Source: Streptomyces sp. DH-12 | GTDB lineage: Bacteria > Actinomycetota > Actinomycetes > Streptomycetales > Streptomycetaceae | Assembly: GCF_002899455.1 (NCBI RefSeq) | Contig: NZ_PPFB01000001.1 | Coordinates: 3,636,501 to 3,700,500 of the forward strand | Reading direction: 5' to 3' | DNA length: 64,000 nt | In this document: positions 32,308-41,733 of the stretch, piece after piece | Numbering within the stretch: the stretch's first letter is position 1 | How the letters are laid out: every line of letters starts with the position of its first letter | Position numbers and translations under genes: made by a program | Notes under the pieces: generated by a model | What the model was told of the DNA's origin: nothing | The model's input: only the letters and a program-made list of their open reading frames with translations | The model's database searches: none

Positions 32308-33327
32308 CTACGCGGCCTTCGGTTGCAGGTAGCGGGCCAGCAGGTCGTCCAGGGTCACGATGCCGGTGAGACGGCCCGTGGCGTCGCGGACCACGGCGAG
32401 TGACGCCCGGCGTCGGCGCAGGACCTCGATCGCCTCGGCGACCGTGGCGTCCTCCGCCAGTTCGGGTACGGGGCGTGCCAGCGTGCGGGCGTCGGCCGTC
32501 CGCCCGTGTGCCCGCGCCACGAGGACGTCGCGGGCGTGCACCGAGCCGAGGATGGCGTCCCCGTGACGGACGAGCATGCGGGTGCGGTCGTGGGTGGTGG
32601 CCAGGCCGAGGATCTGCTCCGCCTCGGCATCGGGGGCGACCGCCACGATGTCGGCGGCCGGGACCGTCAGGTCACGCACGGGCGTCTCGGGCTCGGTCAG
32701 TGACCGGGTCAGCAGGTCGGAGTCCGTTTCGCTGATCAGGCCCAGCCGTTCGGACTCCTCGATCAGGTGGGTGAGCTGTTCCCGGTTGTGGACGGAGGCC
32801 AGTTCGTCGCGTGGCGTGACCCGGCAGAGGCGGACCAGTGTGTTGCTGACCTTGTTGAGGACCCAGATCAGCGGGCGTACGGCGGTCGCGACGGCGCGGA
32901 AGGGCGGGGACAGCAGCATCGCGGAGCGCTCGGGGTGGGCGATGGCCCAGGACTTGGGCGCCATCTCGCCGAGGACCATGTGCAGGAACACCACGACGAT
33001 CATCGCGACGGCGAAGGCCACGCCGTAGCTGAGCGCGGTGGGCAGGCCCAGCTTGACCAGCAGCGGGTCCAGCTCGTGGGAGATGGCGGGCTTGGACACG
33101 GAGCCCAGGCCGAGCGTGCACACGGTGATGCCGAGCTGGGCGCCGGCCAGCATCAGCGACAGTTCCCGCATGCCGGCCAGGGCCGCCTTGGCGCCGCGTC
33201 GCCCGTCGGCCACGGCCTTCTCCATGCGGTGCCGTTTGGCGGCGACGAGCGCGAACTCGGCCGCGACGAAGAAGCCGCTGCCGATGAGCAGCAGGACGGT
33301 GACGAAGAGCGCCATCGGGAAACTCAT
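32308..33327 (-). CDS. DUF21/CBS-domain membrane protein (CNNM/CorC-like), second of pair
   Basis: A 339-residue protein. An N-terminal DUF21 domain has about four membrane segments (MALFVTVLLLIGSGFFVAAEF; LAGAQLGITVCTLGL; SYGVAFAVAMIVVVFLHMVL), followed by two CBS repeats (VPAADIVAVAPDAEAEQIL and ELAEDATVAEAIEVLRRRRA) that probably sense adenine nucleotides. Relatives mediate Mg/Co efflux or regulate transport. Unlike its partner it lacks the C-terminal CorC_HlyC domain. ATG 33327 overlaps the upstream gene stop by four bases, so the two may form a heterodimer. Confidence 0.9.
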   Translation of the reverse strand: MSFPMALFVTVLLLIGSGFFVAAEFALVAAKRHRMEKAVADGRRGAKAALAGMRELSLMLAGAQLGITVCTLGLGSVSKPAISHELDPLLVKLGLPTALSYGVAFAVAMIVVVFLHMVLGEMAPKSWAIAHPERSAMLLSPPFRAVATAVRPLIWVLNKVSNTLVRLCRVTPRDELASVHNREQLTHLIEESERLGLISETDSDLLTRSLTEPETPVRDLTVPAADIVAVAPDAEAEQILGLATTHDRTRMLVRHGDAILGSVHARDVLVARAHGRTADARTLARPVPELAEDATVAEAIEVLRRRRASLAVVRDATGRLTGIVTLDDLLARYLQPKAA

Positions 33328-34661
33328 GCCTGCTCCTCCGCCTTCTCGGCCAGCCGTTCGATCCTGATGCGTTCGGGCACGTGCCGGTCCAGGGTGCGTA
33401 CGTCGATCCGGACGTCGCCGCCCGCCGGCAGCGCCACCGTGAGCCGGTCCCCGATCGCCGGGAAGCGGCCGAGCCGGTCGACGATGAGCCCGGCCACGGT
33501 TTCGTAGTCGTCCTCCTCGGGCAGTTGGATGCCGGTCGCCTCGGCCACCTCGTCCAGGCGTCGTCCGGCGTCCACCAGCCAGCCGGCGCCGTCCGCGACC
33601 GCCACTTCGGTGACCTTGTCCGTCTCGTCCGCGATGTCGCCCACGAGTTCCTCGGCGATGTCCTCGTAGGTGACGACGCCGGCCACGCCTCCGTGCTCGT
33701 CCAGGACGACGGCGAACTCGTCGTCCTGGACGCGCATCCGCTCCACGGCGTCCGGCAGCGGCAGGGTGTCGGGCAGCAGCAGCGGGCGCCGGGCCGCCGC
33801 CCCGGCCATGGTGGCAGCGGCCCTCTCCGGCGACAGTCCCATCAGGTCCCGTACGCCCAGGACGCCCGCGACGTCGTCCGGGTGGTCGCCGAGCACCGGG
33901 TAGTTGGAGTGCCCGTGCCGGGCGATGAGGGTGACGGCCTCGGCGGCCGTGGCGTCCTTGCGGACGAAGACCGCGTCGGCCCGCGGCACCATCACCTCGC
34001 GCAGCGTCCGCTCGGAGAACTCCAGGGCGTGGTCGAGCAGCTCGGCCGTTCCGCGCGGCAGCTCGCCCTGTTCGTGGGACTCGCCGATCAGGTGGCCGAG
34101 TTCCTCGAGGGTGGCGCCGTGGTGGAGTTCTTCGACCGGTTCGATGCCCACGGCGCGCAGCAGTCCGTTGGCCGCCCCGTCGAAGATCCGGATCACCGGA
34201 CCGACCACCTTGAGGTAGCCGAGAGTGGAGCCGGCCAGGCCCTTGGCCAGCCTTTCCGGGACGGCGATGGCGAGGTTCTTCGGGGCCAGCTCGCCCAGCA
34301 CCATCTGCACGACCGTGGCCAGCACGAAGGCGAGGACGACGGAGATCCCGGTGACGGCGGCGCCCTGGACGCCGATGCCGGACAGTACGGGCCGCAGCAG
34401 CGCGGAGACGGACGGCTCGGCGATGAAGCCGACGACCAGACCGGTCACCGTGATGCCGAGCTGGGCGCCCGAGAGCATGAACGACAGCCGCTCCAGCACC
34501 TTCAGCGCGCGGGCGGCCTTCTTGTCCCCCTCCTCGGCCTCACGGGCGAGAGCCAGCCGGTCGGCCGAGACGTAGGCGAACTCCTGGGCGACGAAATAGC
34601 CCGTCCCTGCCGTCAGGACGAACACGGCCAGCAGCCCCAGCCAGGCTTCCACGGCGCTCAC
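33324..34661 (-). CDS. DUF21/CBS/CorC_HlyC membrane protein, first of pair
   Basis: A 445-residue protein: DUF21 membrane domain (VFVLTAGTGYFVAQEFAYVS; LSGAQLGITVTGLVVGF; VVLAFVLATVVQMVLGEL), a CBS pair (VMVPRADAVFVRKDATAAEA and LPLPDAVERMRVQDDEF) and a C-terminal CorC_HlyC domain (DAGRRLDEVAEATGIQLPEE with YETVAGLIVDRLGRFP). It is full length for the family (hemolysin-III-like/CNNM). It is the promoter-proximal gene of a two-gene operon. A short inverted repeat (GGAACC-G-GGTTCC, 34800-34812) lies upstream. Confidence 0.92.
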   Translation of the reverse strand: MSAVEAWLGLLAVFVLTAGTGYFVAQEFAYVSADRLALAREAEEGDKKAARALKVLERLSFMLSGAQLGITVTGLVVGFIAEPSVSALLRPVLSGIGVQGAAVTGISVVLAFVLATVVQMVLGELAPKNLAIAVPERLAKGLAGSTLGYLKVVGPVIRIFDGAANGLLRAVGIEPVEELHHGATLEELGHLIGESHEQGELPRGTAELLDHALEFSERTLREVMVPRADAVFVRKDATAAEAVTLIARHGHSNYPVLGDHPDDVAGVLGVRDLMGLSPERAAATMAGAAARRPLLLPDTLPLPDAVERMRVQDDEFAVVLDEHGGVAGVVTYEDIAEELVGDIADETDKVTEVAVADGAGWLVDAGRRLDEVAEATGIQLPEEDDYETVAGLIVDRLGRFPAIGDRLTVALPAGGDVRIDVRTLDRHVPERIRIERLAEKAEEQA

Positions 34662-34986
34662 CTCGCCCCGCCCCGCCTCGTGCCGTGCTCAGGAAACCCT
34701 GGGCGGAGTGGCCGGGGACTGTGCCCCGACGGGTCCGTCGATCTGGCGGACAAGGTGTCGCTCCCTCATTAGACGTGCGGACGAAGAACGATTCTGGCCG
34801 GAACCGGGTTCCCGTCCCCGTCACACCTGTTCCCGGTGTCGGACCCGCTCCGCATCGGCTGAGGCACCGCGGGGGCGGCATCGCGTCCCCCGGCGCCCGG
34901 CCCGGATGTCACCCCCGTTCCCGTGTGACGTAGGGTGCCGTCGGTCATGGCCCGTAGGACGACTGGGACGGTGGAGGGGGACGGTC
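34662..34986. promoter_or_regulatory. divergent promoter region with GGAACC inverted repeat
   Basis: 325 bp without a gene between the CBS-protein operon and the antiporter subunit. A 13-bp inverted repeat GGAACCGGGTTCC (34800-34812) is the only clear palindrome. The AT-richer stretch at 34765-34800 probably holds promoters. Confidence 0.4.
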
Positions 34987-35475
34987 ATGGGCGGCGCTGG
35001 GCGCATGGGGCACACTCCGCTGCCGGGCATCGGTGTGCGGTACGACCTCGTCACGCGGGAGCGGCGGCGGTTGTCGGTGATCGCCCATCTGGACGGCGCC
35101 CGGACGCTGAACGTCTACCGCAGGGACGACCCGGACGACACCGCGGTGTGCCTGAGACTGAACGCCGAGGAGGCCGCGGCCGTCGTCGACGCGCTGCTCC
35201 CCTCGCACCACAGCCCGAACCTGCTGGCGACGGCCGAGCTGGGGCTGGTCGCCGAGCGGATCGAGCTGTCGTCCACCTCGTACTGGAACGGGCGGGTGCT
35301 CGGCGACACCCGGATGCGCACGGAGACCGGTGTGTCCGTCGTCGCCGTGCTGCGCCGCGCCGAGGCGATCCCCTCCCCCGGCCCCGACTTCCGGCTGGCC
35401 GGCGGCGACACCCTCATCGTGATCGGCACGCGTGAGGGTGTCGGCGTCGCCGCCGGGATCCTCGGGCGGGAGTGA
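34987..35475 (+). CDS. cation/proton antiporter regulatory subunit (TrkA-C domain)
   Basis: A 162-residue soluble protein. The N-terminal half (GIGVRYDLVTRERRRLSVIA; TAVCLRLNAEEAAAVVDAL) matches the regulatory subunits of CPA2 antiporters (KhtT-like). The C-terminal RCK_C/TrkA-C domain includes RMRTETGVSVVAVLRRAEAI and LAGGDTLIVIGTREGV. It would gate the antiporter encoded convergently at 35667. The ATG at 34987 follows GGAGGGGG; ATG 35005 is an alternative. Confidence 0.88.
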   Translation: MGGAGRMGHTPLPGIGVRYDLVTRERRRLSVIAHLDGARTLNVYRRDDPDDTAVCLRLNAEEAAAVVDALLPSHHSPNLLATAELGLVAERIELSSTSYWNGRVLGDTRMRTETGVSVVAVLRRAEAIPSPGPDFRLAGGDTLIVIGTREGVGVAAGILGRE

Positions 35476-35666
35476 TCGGCCACGGCCTTCGGGGACGTCG
35501 GGCCTCCGTGGCCGCCCGAGCCTCCCGGGACCGGGGGCGCCTCCCGGGGCCGGGGGCGACCCGCGCGCCGGCCCACGTCCTGTGCCCCGCCCACGGCCCG
35601 ACCCCTGCGCCCCGCGCGCCGGCCCCAGTCCTCACACCTTCGTGCCCCGCGCTCCGGCTCGAGCCC

Positions 35667-36875
35667 TCACACCTTCGCCGGCTCCGGCTCCGGCGCCGTC
35701 CGCTCCGTCTCCAGCGGTGTCTCCGGGCGGCCCATGATCTTGCGGGCCAGCGGTTCGGTCCAGCGGGCGGTGAGCGGGCCGAGGACGACCAGGATCAGGA
35801 CGTACGCCGTGGCCAGCGGGCCGATGCGGGGCTCCACGCCGACCGCGAGGCCCGCGATGACGATGGAGAACTCGCCGCGCGCCACCAGCGTGCCGCCCGC
35901 ACGCCAGCGGCCCGCACCCTTGATGCCCGCGCGCCGGGCCGCGTACCAGCCCGTCGCGACCTTCGTCAGGGTGGTGACGATCGCCAGGAGCAGCGCCGGG
36001 ACCAGGACCGGCGGGATGTCGGCCGGGTCGGTGGACAGGCCGAAGAAGACGAAGAAGACGGCGGCGAACAGGTCCCGCAGCGGGGTGAGCAGGTTGCTCG
36101 CTCCCTCGGCGACCTCACCGGACAGGGCGATGCCCACGAGGAACGCGCCGACGGCCGCCGACACCTGCAGTTCCTGCGCCACTCCCGCGACCAGGAGCGT
36201 CAGGCCCAGCACGACCAGCAGCAGCATCTCCGCGTTGTCCGAGGACACCGCGCGGCTGATCAGGCGTCCGTGGCGCAGCGCCACGTAGAGCACGGCGCCG
36301 ACGGTGCCGAGGGAGATCAGCAGGGTGACCGAACCGCCCGCCAGGCCGGCGCCCGCCAGCACCGCGGTGAGGATCGGCAGGTAGACCGCCATCGCCAGGT
36401 CCTCGATCACCAGGACGCCGAGCACCACCGGTGTCTCGCGGTTGCCGAGCCGGCGCAGGTCGCCGAGCACCTTCGCGATCACACCCGAGGAGGAGATCCA
36501 GGTGACACCGGCCAGCGCGACGGCCGCGACCGGGCCCCAGCCCAGGATCAGCGCCGCCACGGCGCCCGGCACCGCGTTGAGGACGAAGTCCACCACCCCG
36601 GACGGGTACTGCGTCTTGAGGTTGGTGACCAGCTCGGACGCGCTGTACTCCAGTCCCAGCATGAGCAGCAGCAGGATGACGCCGATCTCGGCGCCGACGG
36701 CGGTGAACTCCTCGCTGGCCCGCAGCGGCAGGATGCCGCCGTGGCCGAAGGCGAGGCCGGCCAGCAGGTAGAGCGGGATGGGCGAGAAGCCCACCCGTCC
36801 GGCGAGGCGGCCCAGCAGACCCAGGGCGAGGATGATGGCGCCCAGTTCGATGAGCATGGTGGCGGTGTTGTGCAC
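35667..36875 (-). CDS. CPA2 family cation/proton antiporter
   Basis: A 402-residue membrane protein with about 12 hydrophobic helices, KefB/Na-H exchanger type: PIPLYLLAGLAFGHGG, GVILLLLMLGLEYS, VTWISSSGVIAKVL, SAAVGAFLVGIALSGEVAE and FFVFFGLSTDP. It lacks a C-terminal RCK domain, consistent with a separate regulatory subunit next door. Probably K+ or Na+ export in exchange for protons. GTG start at 36875 with GGAGGACC upstream. Confidence 0.92.
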   Translation of the reverse strand: MHNTATMLIELGAIILALGLLGRLAGRVGFSPIPLYLLAGLAFGHGGILPLRASEEFTAVGAEIGVILLLLMLGLEYSASELVTNLKTQYPSGVVDFVLNAVPGAVAALILGWGPVAAVALAGVTWISSSGVIAKVLGDLRRLGNRETPVVLGVLVIEDLAMAVYLPILTAVLAGAGLAGGSVTLLISLGTVGAVLYVALRHGRLISRAVSSDNAEMLLLVVLGLTLLVAGVAQELQVSAAVGAFLVGIALSGEVAEGASNLLTPLRDLFAAVFFVFFGLSTDPADIPPVLVPALLLAIVTTLTKVATGWYAARRAGIKGAGRWRAGGTLVARGEFSIVIAGLAVGVEPRIGPLATAYVLILVVLGPLTARWTEPLARKIMGRPETPLETERTAPEPEPAKV

Positions 36876-37119
36876 GGGCGTCGGTCCTCCGGGTCGGTGA
36901 CGGCGGCGTCAGTGCCAGAAAGGGGCGGGTGTGGCGTGCGGGCGGACGGCGGGGCGCCGGGTCGCGCACGGGAGCCGCGGGGCGCGGTGAGGCAGGGTGC
37001 GGTGAGGGAGACGGCGGGTGTCCTGGTCCGTCTGCGGTGCGACGCCGGGGAGGCCCGGATCGGGCGGAGGTGGCGTGCGGGCTGCTGCGCCCTTGACGGA
37101 GGGGCGGCGGCCGGGCAGG

Positions 37120-37224
37120 TCAGGCGCCGGAGACGGTGCCGCCGGGTTCGGGAACGCTGTCGCGGGGGGTGATGTCGATGCGCACGGGCCGGTTCGTGTC
37201 ACGGCGTACAGCACGTCGGTTCAT
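37120..37224 (-). CDS. candidate 34-residue protein with strong ribosome binding site
   Basis: The frame encodes MNRRAVRRDTNRPVRI... ending GGTVSGA. The ATG at 37224 is preceded by GAGGGGGG with a seven-base spacer, an unusually good site for a chance frame. AT-richer DNA with inverted repeats lies 75-120 bp upstream. No family is known; the peptide is basic and Arg-rich. The rest of 36876-37550 shows no other gene. Confidence 0.4.
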   Translation of the reverse strand: MNRRAVRRDTNRPVRIDITPRDSVPEPGGTVSGA

Positions 37225-37299
37225 GTCACGTCCCCCCTCGCATCCGGGTCCGTCTCTCGCGGACCGAGCGTTCGGCAGCTCGACGGAGCGCCAAGGCGA

Positions 37300-37342
37300 G
37301 GTAAAGTTTACCGTACGACAAATGTCGTGTACGTCGCGTACA
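37300..37342. promoter_or_regulatory. AT-richer region with nested inverted repeats
   Basis: GGTAAAGTTTACC (37300-37312), GTACGACA paired with TGTCGT..AC (37313-37332) and TGTACG-TCG-CGTACA (37328-37342) are packed together in the 675-bp gap between the antiporter and two-RCK genes. The cluster looks like overlapping operators around a promoter. Confidence 0.5.
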
Positions 37343-37550
37343 TGTGCGAGGCGTGTAAAACGCCTGGCGGCGCACCGTGTTCCGCCGGTGACCCAGCGCC
37401 TCGTCGCGGCGGTGCGGCGTAAGGGTGGGGCAAGGGCGCCGGTGGCCCCGTCCCCCTTCGCCGCTGCCGGGTGGCCAGGACCGTACGACGGGCCGTCCCG
37501 TCCCGCCGCTCCCTGGAACCGAGCGCCGTGATCGGGCAGTCTTCTGCCCT

Positions 37551-39503
37551 GTGGTGAGCCTCCTTCCGAACCCCGCCCCGCCCAGCGATCCGATCGCCCA
37601 CATGGTGGTGTGCGGCGACGACGGGCTGGCGCACCGGCTCACCGCCGAACTGCGCACCGTGTACCGGGAACAGGTGGTTCTCGTGGTGCCCCCGTCCGGG
37701 CGCACCCCGCCCCAGCCGATGGCCGGGCGGGCCCGGGCCGCCTCCGCGGCGCTGTTCGGCCGGGTGGTGACCGCCGTCAACCGGGGCGCCGGAAGCTCCG
37801 ACGACACCCTGGTCCCGGACGAACGGGTGATGGAGGCCGCCGAACCCACCGAGGCCGTGCTCGCCGACGCGGGCGTGGACCGGGCCGCCGCGCTGGCCCT
37901 CGTGTACGACGACGACGAGACCAACATCCGCGCCGCGCTGACCGCCCGCCGGCTCAACCCCCGGCTGCGTCTGGTCCTGCGGCTCTACAACCGGCGCCTC
38001 GGCCAGCACATCGAGGAACTCCTCGACCAGGCCGCCGAGTTGGCGGGCGGCACGGCCATGGGCCGCGGGGGGCACGGGGACGGGGACCACGGGGGCCACG
38101 GCGCCGACATCTCGACCACCGTGCTGTCCGACGCCGACACCACCGCGCCCGCGCTGGTCGCCACCGCGCTGGTCGGCACCAGCAAGGTCGTCGACGCGGA
38201 GGGGTTGCTGCTGCGGGCGGTGGAGCGCCGCCCGCCACGGCCCGGCGAGGTGGCCGACCCGGGACTGTGCACGCTGGCGCTGCTGTCCGCGACCAGCAAC
38301 GACCCGGCGGGCGACGAGGGATCCGAGGACAGCGGCGACCGGGGGCCTCAACTGCTCCCCGACGCCGAGGCGGTGGCGGCGGCGACCGGGCGCGGCACGG
38401 TGGTGCTGGAGCAGGTGTCGCACTCCGGCCCCTCGCTGCCGGCCCGGCGGGCCGGGGCGATGCCGTTCGCCTCGCTGTTCTCGGCGCGGCTGCGGTGGTC
38501 GCTGGCCGGTCTGGTGGCCGCGGTGGTCGGACTCGCGGTGGCGCTGATCCTGATCACCGACGACCACCCGCTGCACGCCGTCTACGTCACGCTGCTGGAC
38601 CTGTTCGCCATCAACGAGCCCGCGCTCGACGCGCCGCTCGGGCAACAAGTGCTCCAACTGCTTTCCGGTCTGGTCGGATTGCTGCTGCTGCCGGTGCTGC
38701 TGGCCGCGGTGCTGGAGGCGCTGGGCACCTTCCGCACGGCGTCCGCGCTGCGGAAGCCGCCGCGCGGACTGAGCGGGCACGTGGTGCTGCTCGGGCTCGG
38801 CAAGATCGGCACCCGGGTGCTGACCCGGCTGCGCGAACTGCACATCCCCGTGGTGTGCGTCGAGGCCGACCCGGAGGCGCGGGGCATGGCCGTCGCCCGG
38901 AGGTTACGGGTACCGGTCGTGGTCGGGGACGTCACGCAGGAGGGCGTCCTGGAATCGGCGAAGATCCACCGCGCGGACGCGCTGCTCGCCCTGACCAGCG
39001 TCGACACCACCAACCTGGAATCCGTGCTCTACGCCCGCTCGGTGCGCCCCGACCTGCGGGCGGTGCTGCGGCTGTACGACGACGACTTCGCCAAGGCCGT
39101 GTACCGGACGCTGCGCACCGCGCACCCGGCCGCCGTGACCCGGAGCCGGTCGGTGTCCCACCTGGCCGCGCCCGCCTTCGCCGGGGCGATGATGGGGCGG
39201 CAGATCCTGGGCGCGATCCCCGTGGAGCGGCGGGTGCTGCTGTTCGCGGCGGTCGTCGTCAACGGGCATCCGCAGCTGGAGGGACGCACGGTCGCGGAGG
39301 TGTTCCGGCCGGGCGCCCGGCGCGTCCTGGCGCTGGACACGGCGGCCCGGGACGGCGGCGCGGGTGACGGGGCACCGGGCTCCGGCCTGGTGTGGGACCT
39401 GCCGGACACCTACGTCCTGCGCGCGGGCGACCGCGTGGTCCTGGCGGCGACCCGCCGGGGGTTGGCGGAGCTGCTGGGCCGGCGGACGCGGAGCACGCGG
39501 TAG
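37551..39503 (+). CDS. RCK-2TM-RCK membrane protein (TrkA-N domains, potassium-channel-like)
   Basis: A protein of about 650 residues. The first NAD-binding RCK domain starts HMVVCGDDGLAHRL and continues to ALVYDDDETNIRAALTARRL. Then two membrane helices (WSLAGLVAAVVGLAVALILI and LLSGLVGLLLLPVLLAAVLE) flank a pore-like loop, followed by a second RCK (HVVLLGLGKIGTRVLTRL; DALLALTSVDTTNLESVL) and an RCK_C-like tail. The loop between the helices lacks the TVGYG filter of K+ channels. The start is uncertain: adjacent GTGs at 37551/37554 without a ribosome binding site. It probably handles monovalent ions like its neighbours. Confidence 0.82.
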   Translation: MVSLLPNPAPPSDPIAHMVVCGDDGLAHRLTAELRTVYREQVVLVVPPSGRTPPQPMAGRARAASAALFGRVVTAVNRGAGSSDDTLVPDERVMEAAEPTEAVLADAGVDRAAALALVYDDDETNIRAALTARRLNPRLRLVLRLYNRRLGQHIEELLDQAAELAGGTAMGRGGHGDGDHGGHGADISTTVLSDADTTAPALVATALVGTSKVVDAEGLLLRAVERRPPRPGEVADPGLCTLALLSATSNDPAGDEGSEDSGDRGPQLLPDAEAVAAATGRGTVVLEQVSHSGPSLPARRAGAMPFASLFSARLRWSLAGLVAAVVGLAVALILITDDHPLHAVYVTLLDLFAINEPALDAPLGQQVLQLLSGLVGLLLLPVLLAAVLEALGTFRTASALRKPPRGLSGHVVLLGLGKIGTRVLTRLRELHIPVVCVEADPEARGMAVARRLRVPVVVGDVTQEGVLESAKIHRADALLALTSVDTTNLESVLYARSVRPDLRAVLRLYDDDFAKAVYRTLRTAHPAAVTRSRSVSHLAAPAFAGAMMGRQILGAIPVERRVLLFAAVVVNGHPQLEGRTVAEVFRPGARRVLALDTAARDGGAGDGAPGSGLVWDLPDTYVLRAGDRVVLAATRRGLAELLGRRTRSTR

Positions 39504-39675
39504 TCCCGGCACGGGGCTCCGCCCCGGCGCGGGATGCCGTCACGGCGCGGGGCCGCCCCGTGCCGAGGGTGGGCAGAAGCCGCCCCGGCGGACACGAAGC
39601 CGGAAACACGGGCGCGGGGCCGCCGCGCGCCGAGGGGTGCCGGGACTCCCCCGGCGCGCGGGAGGCACGCCGTCG

Positions 39676-41520
39676 TTACGGCAGGTGCCGGGCCGCGAAG
39701 TCCAGCTCCAGGCGGATCTGCTTGATGCGTTCGTCGACCACCAGGGAGCCGTGACCCGCGTCGTAGCGGTAGACCTCGTGGACCGCGTTGCGGGACTCCA
39801 GGCGCTTGACGTAGTTCTCGATCTGCTGGATCGGGCAGCGCGGGTCGTTCACCCCCGCCGAGATGTAGACCGGGGCCTTGACCTGGTCGACGTAGGTGAT
39901 CGGGGACGACGCCTCGAAGCGCTCGGGGGCCTCCTCGGGCGTGCCGCCCAGCAGCGTGCGGTCCATCGCCTTCAGCGCTTCCATCTCGTCGTGGTACGCC
40001 GTGACGTAGTCGGCGACCGGGACCGCCGCGATGCCCAGCGCCCACGCGTCCGGCTGCGTGCCGAGGCCCAGCAGCGTCAGGTAGCCGCCCCAGGAGCCGC
40101 CGGTGAGGATCAGCCGCCCGGGGTCCGCGAGACCGGAGGAGACGGCCCACTCGCGGACCGCCGCGATGTCCTCCAGCTCGATCAGGCCCACCCGGTGCTT
40201 CAGGGCGTCCGTCCAGGCGCGGCCGTATCCGGTGGAGCCGCGGTAGTTGACACGTACCACCGCGTAACCGTGGTCGACCCAGGCCGCCGGGCCCGCCGCG
40301 AAGGAGTCGCTGTCGTGCCAGGTCGGGCCGCCGTGGATGTCGAAGACGGTCGGCAGCGGGCCCGTCGCGCCGGCCGGCTTCTGGACGAGCGCGTGGATAC
40401 GGCCGCCCGGGCCCTCCACCCACACGTCCTCCACCGGCACCGACCCGGGCGACTTCATGCCGGGCGGGTCCAGGACCACACCGCCCGAGGTGGAGCGGAC
40501 CGCGGGCGGCTGGGCCGCCGACGACCACAGGTACTCCACGCTGCCGTCGGGGCGGGCCGTCGCACCGGAGACCGCGCCGCGCGGCGTGGGGATCCTCTCC
40601 AGCCGGCGTCCGGCGAGGTCGTAGCGGAACAGCTCGCCGCGGGCCTCGAAGCCGTGCGCGATGAGCAGGGCCGTGCCGTCCGGGTACCACTCGGCGCTGA
40701 CGTCGCCGGGCAGGTCCAGCTCCAGGTCCGTCTCCTCGCCCGTCGCCACGTCCCACACCAGGGGCTCCCAGCGTCCGCGCCGCTGGTGGCCGATGAGCAG
40801 CCGGGTGTCGCCCGCCACGGGTGCGAAGCCCAGCACCTCCAGGCCCAGTTCCTCGGTGCCGCCGCGGGTGTCGTCCAGCTCGGCGACCGTCGTGCCGTCG
40901 GGGCGCATCACGCGCAGCGCGGAGTGCATCGCGTCCCCGTGCTCCGTGTGCTCGACCGCGATCAGCGAACCGTCGTAGGAGAGGTCGCCGACGCCCGCCG
41001 ACTCGCGGTGCCGGTACAGCTCCACCGGCGCCTCCCCCGTGCGCACCAGGTGGATCGTCGTACCGTCCTCGTCGGTGGAGCGGCCGACGACCGCCGTGCG
41101 GCCGTCGCGGCCCAGCGCCAGGCCCGCCGGGTACGAGGGATCCAGTCCCGGGGCCGCCAGCTCGTCCTCGCCGCCGGAGAACCGCTGCCGGCGCCAGACG
41201 CCGAACTCGTCGCCGTCCTTGTCGTCGAACCACCAGATCCACTCGCCGTCCGGCGAGAGCACGCCGTCCGTCGTGCCGTTCGACCGGTTCGTCACCTGGC
41301 GCTGCTCACCGGTCGCCCGGTCCCAGGCGTACAGCTCGTACGTCCCCGTCGCGTTCGACACGAACAGGGAACGGTCGGGGGCGTCCTCCGCCCAGTCGGG
41401 AAGGGACACCCGGGGTGCGCGGAAGCGCTTCTCCCAGTCCGGCATCTCCCCGGTCTGCGGCACTCGCTCGGTCTGGTGGTCCGCCCGGTCCGGCGCGTCG
41501 GACCCGTTGCTCTCAGTCAT
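39676..41520 (-). CDS. S9 family prolyl-oligopeptidase-type peptidase
   Basis: A 614-residue protein: an N-terminal beta-propeller (repeats such as SPDGEWIWWFDDKDGDEFGV and GLALGRDGRTAVVGRS), then an alpha/beta-hydrolase domain from about residue 360. The catalytic Ser lies in TGGSWGGYLTL, Asp in VNDPRCPIQQI and His in YDAGHGSLV. No signal peptide; probably cytoplasmic acylaminoacyl- or dipeptidyl-peptidase. The ATG at 41520 (MTESNGSDAP) is chosen; a 20-codon upstream extension lacks support. Confidence 0.93.
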   Translation of the reverse strand: MTESNGSDAPDRADHQTERVPQTGEMPDWEKRFRAPRVSLPDWAEDAPDRSLFVSNATGTYELYAWDRATGEQRQVTNRSNGTTDGVLSPDGEWIWWFDDKDGDEFGVWRRQRFSGGEDELAAPGLDPSYPAGLALGRDGRTAVVGRSTDEDGTTIHLVRTGEAPVELYRHRESAGVGDLSYDGSLIAVEHTEHGDAMHSALRVMRPDGTTVAELDDTRGGTEELGLEVLGFAPVAGDTRLLIGHQRRGRWEPLVWDVATGEETDLELDLPGDVSAEWYPDGTALLIAHGFEARGELFRYDLAGRRLERIPTPRGAVSGATARPDGSVEYLWSSAAQPPAVRSTSGGVVLDPPGMKSPGSVPVEDVWVEGPGGRIHALVQKPAGATGPLPTVFDIHGGPTWHDSDSFAAGPAAWVDHGYAVVRVNYRGSTGYGRAWTDALKHRVGLIELEDIAAVREWAVSSGLADPGRLILTGGSWGGYLTLLGLGTQPDAWALGIAAVPVADYVTAYHDEMEALKAMDRTLLGGTPEEAPERFEASSPITYVDQVKAPVYISAGVNDPRCPIQQIENYVKRLESRNAVHEVYRYDAGHGSLVVDERIKQIRLELDFAARHLP

Positions 41521-41733
41521 GACCCCATACTGCCCGTCCGGACGGCCATCGCGCGTCCGAGGTCCCCAGCCTGTGGACAACTTCCCCCGGAACGTCCACC
41601 GGACCTCTCACCCGATGTGCTGACCCGAGTCAGCGCCGCCCCGCCGCCCGGCGCCCACGAGAGGCCGCCGTGGCCCGTGGCGCAGGCGACCCCGCGGCAG
41701 GGGAACCGTCCGCGGACCCGTACCGTTGAGGGC

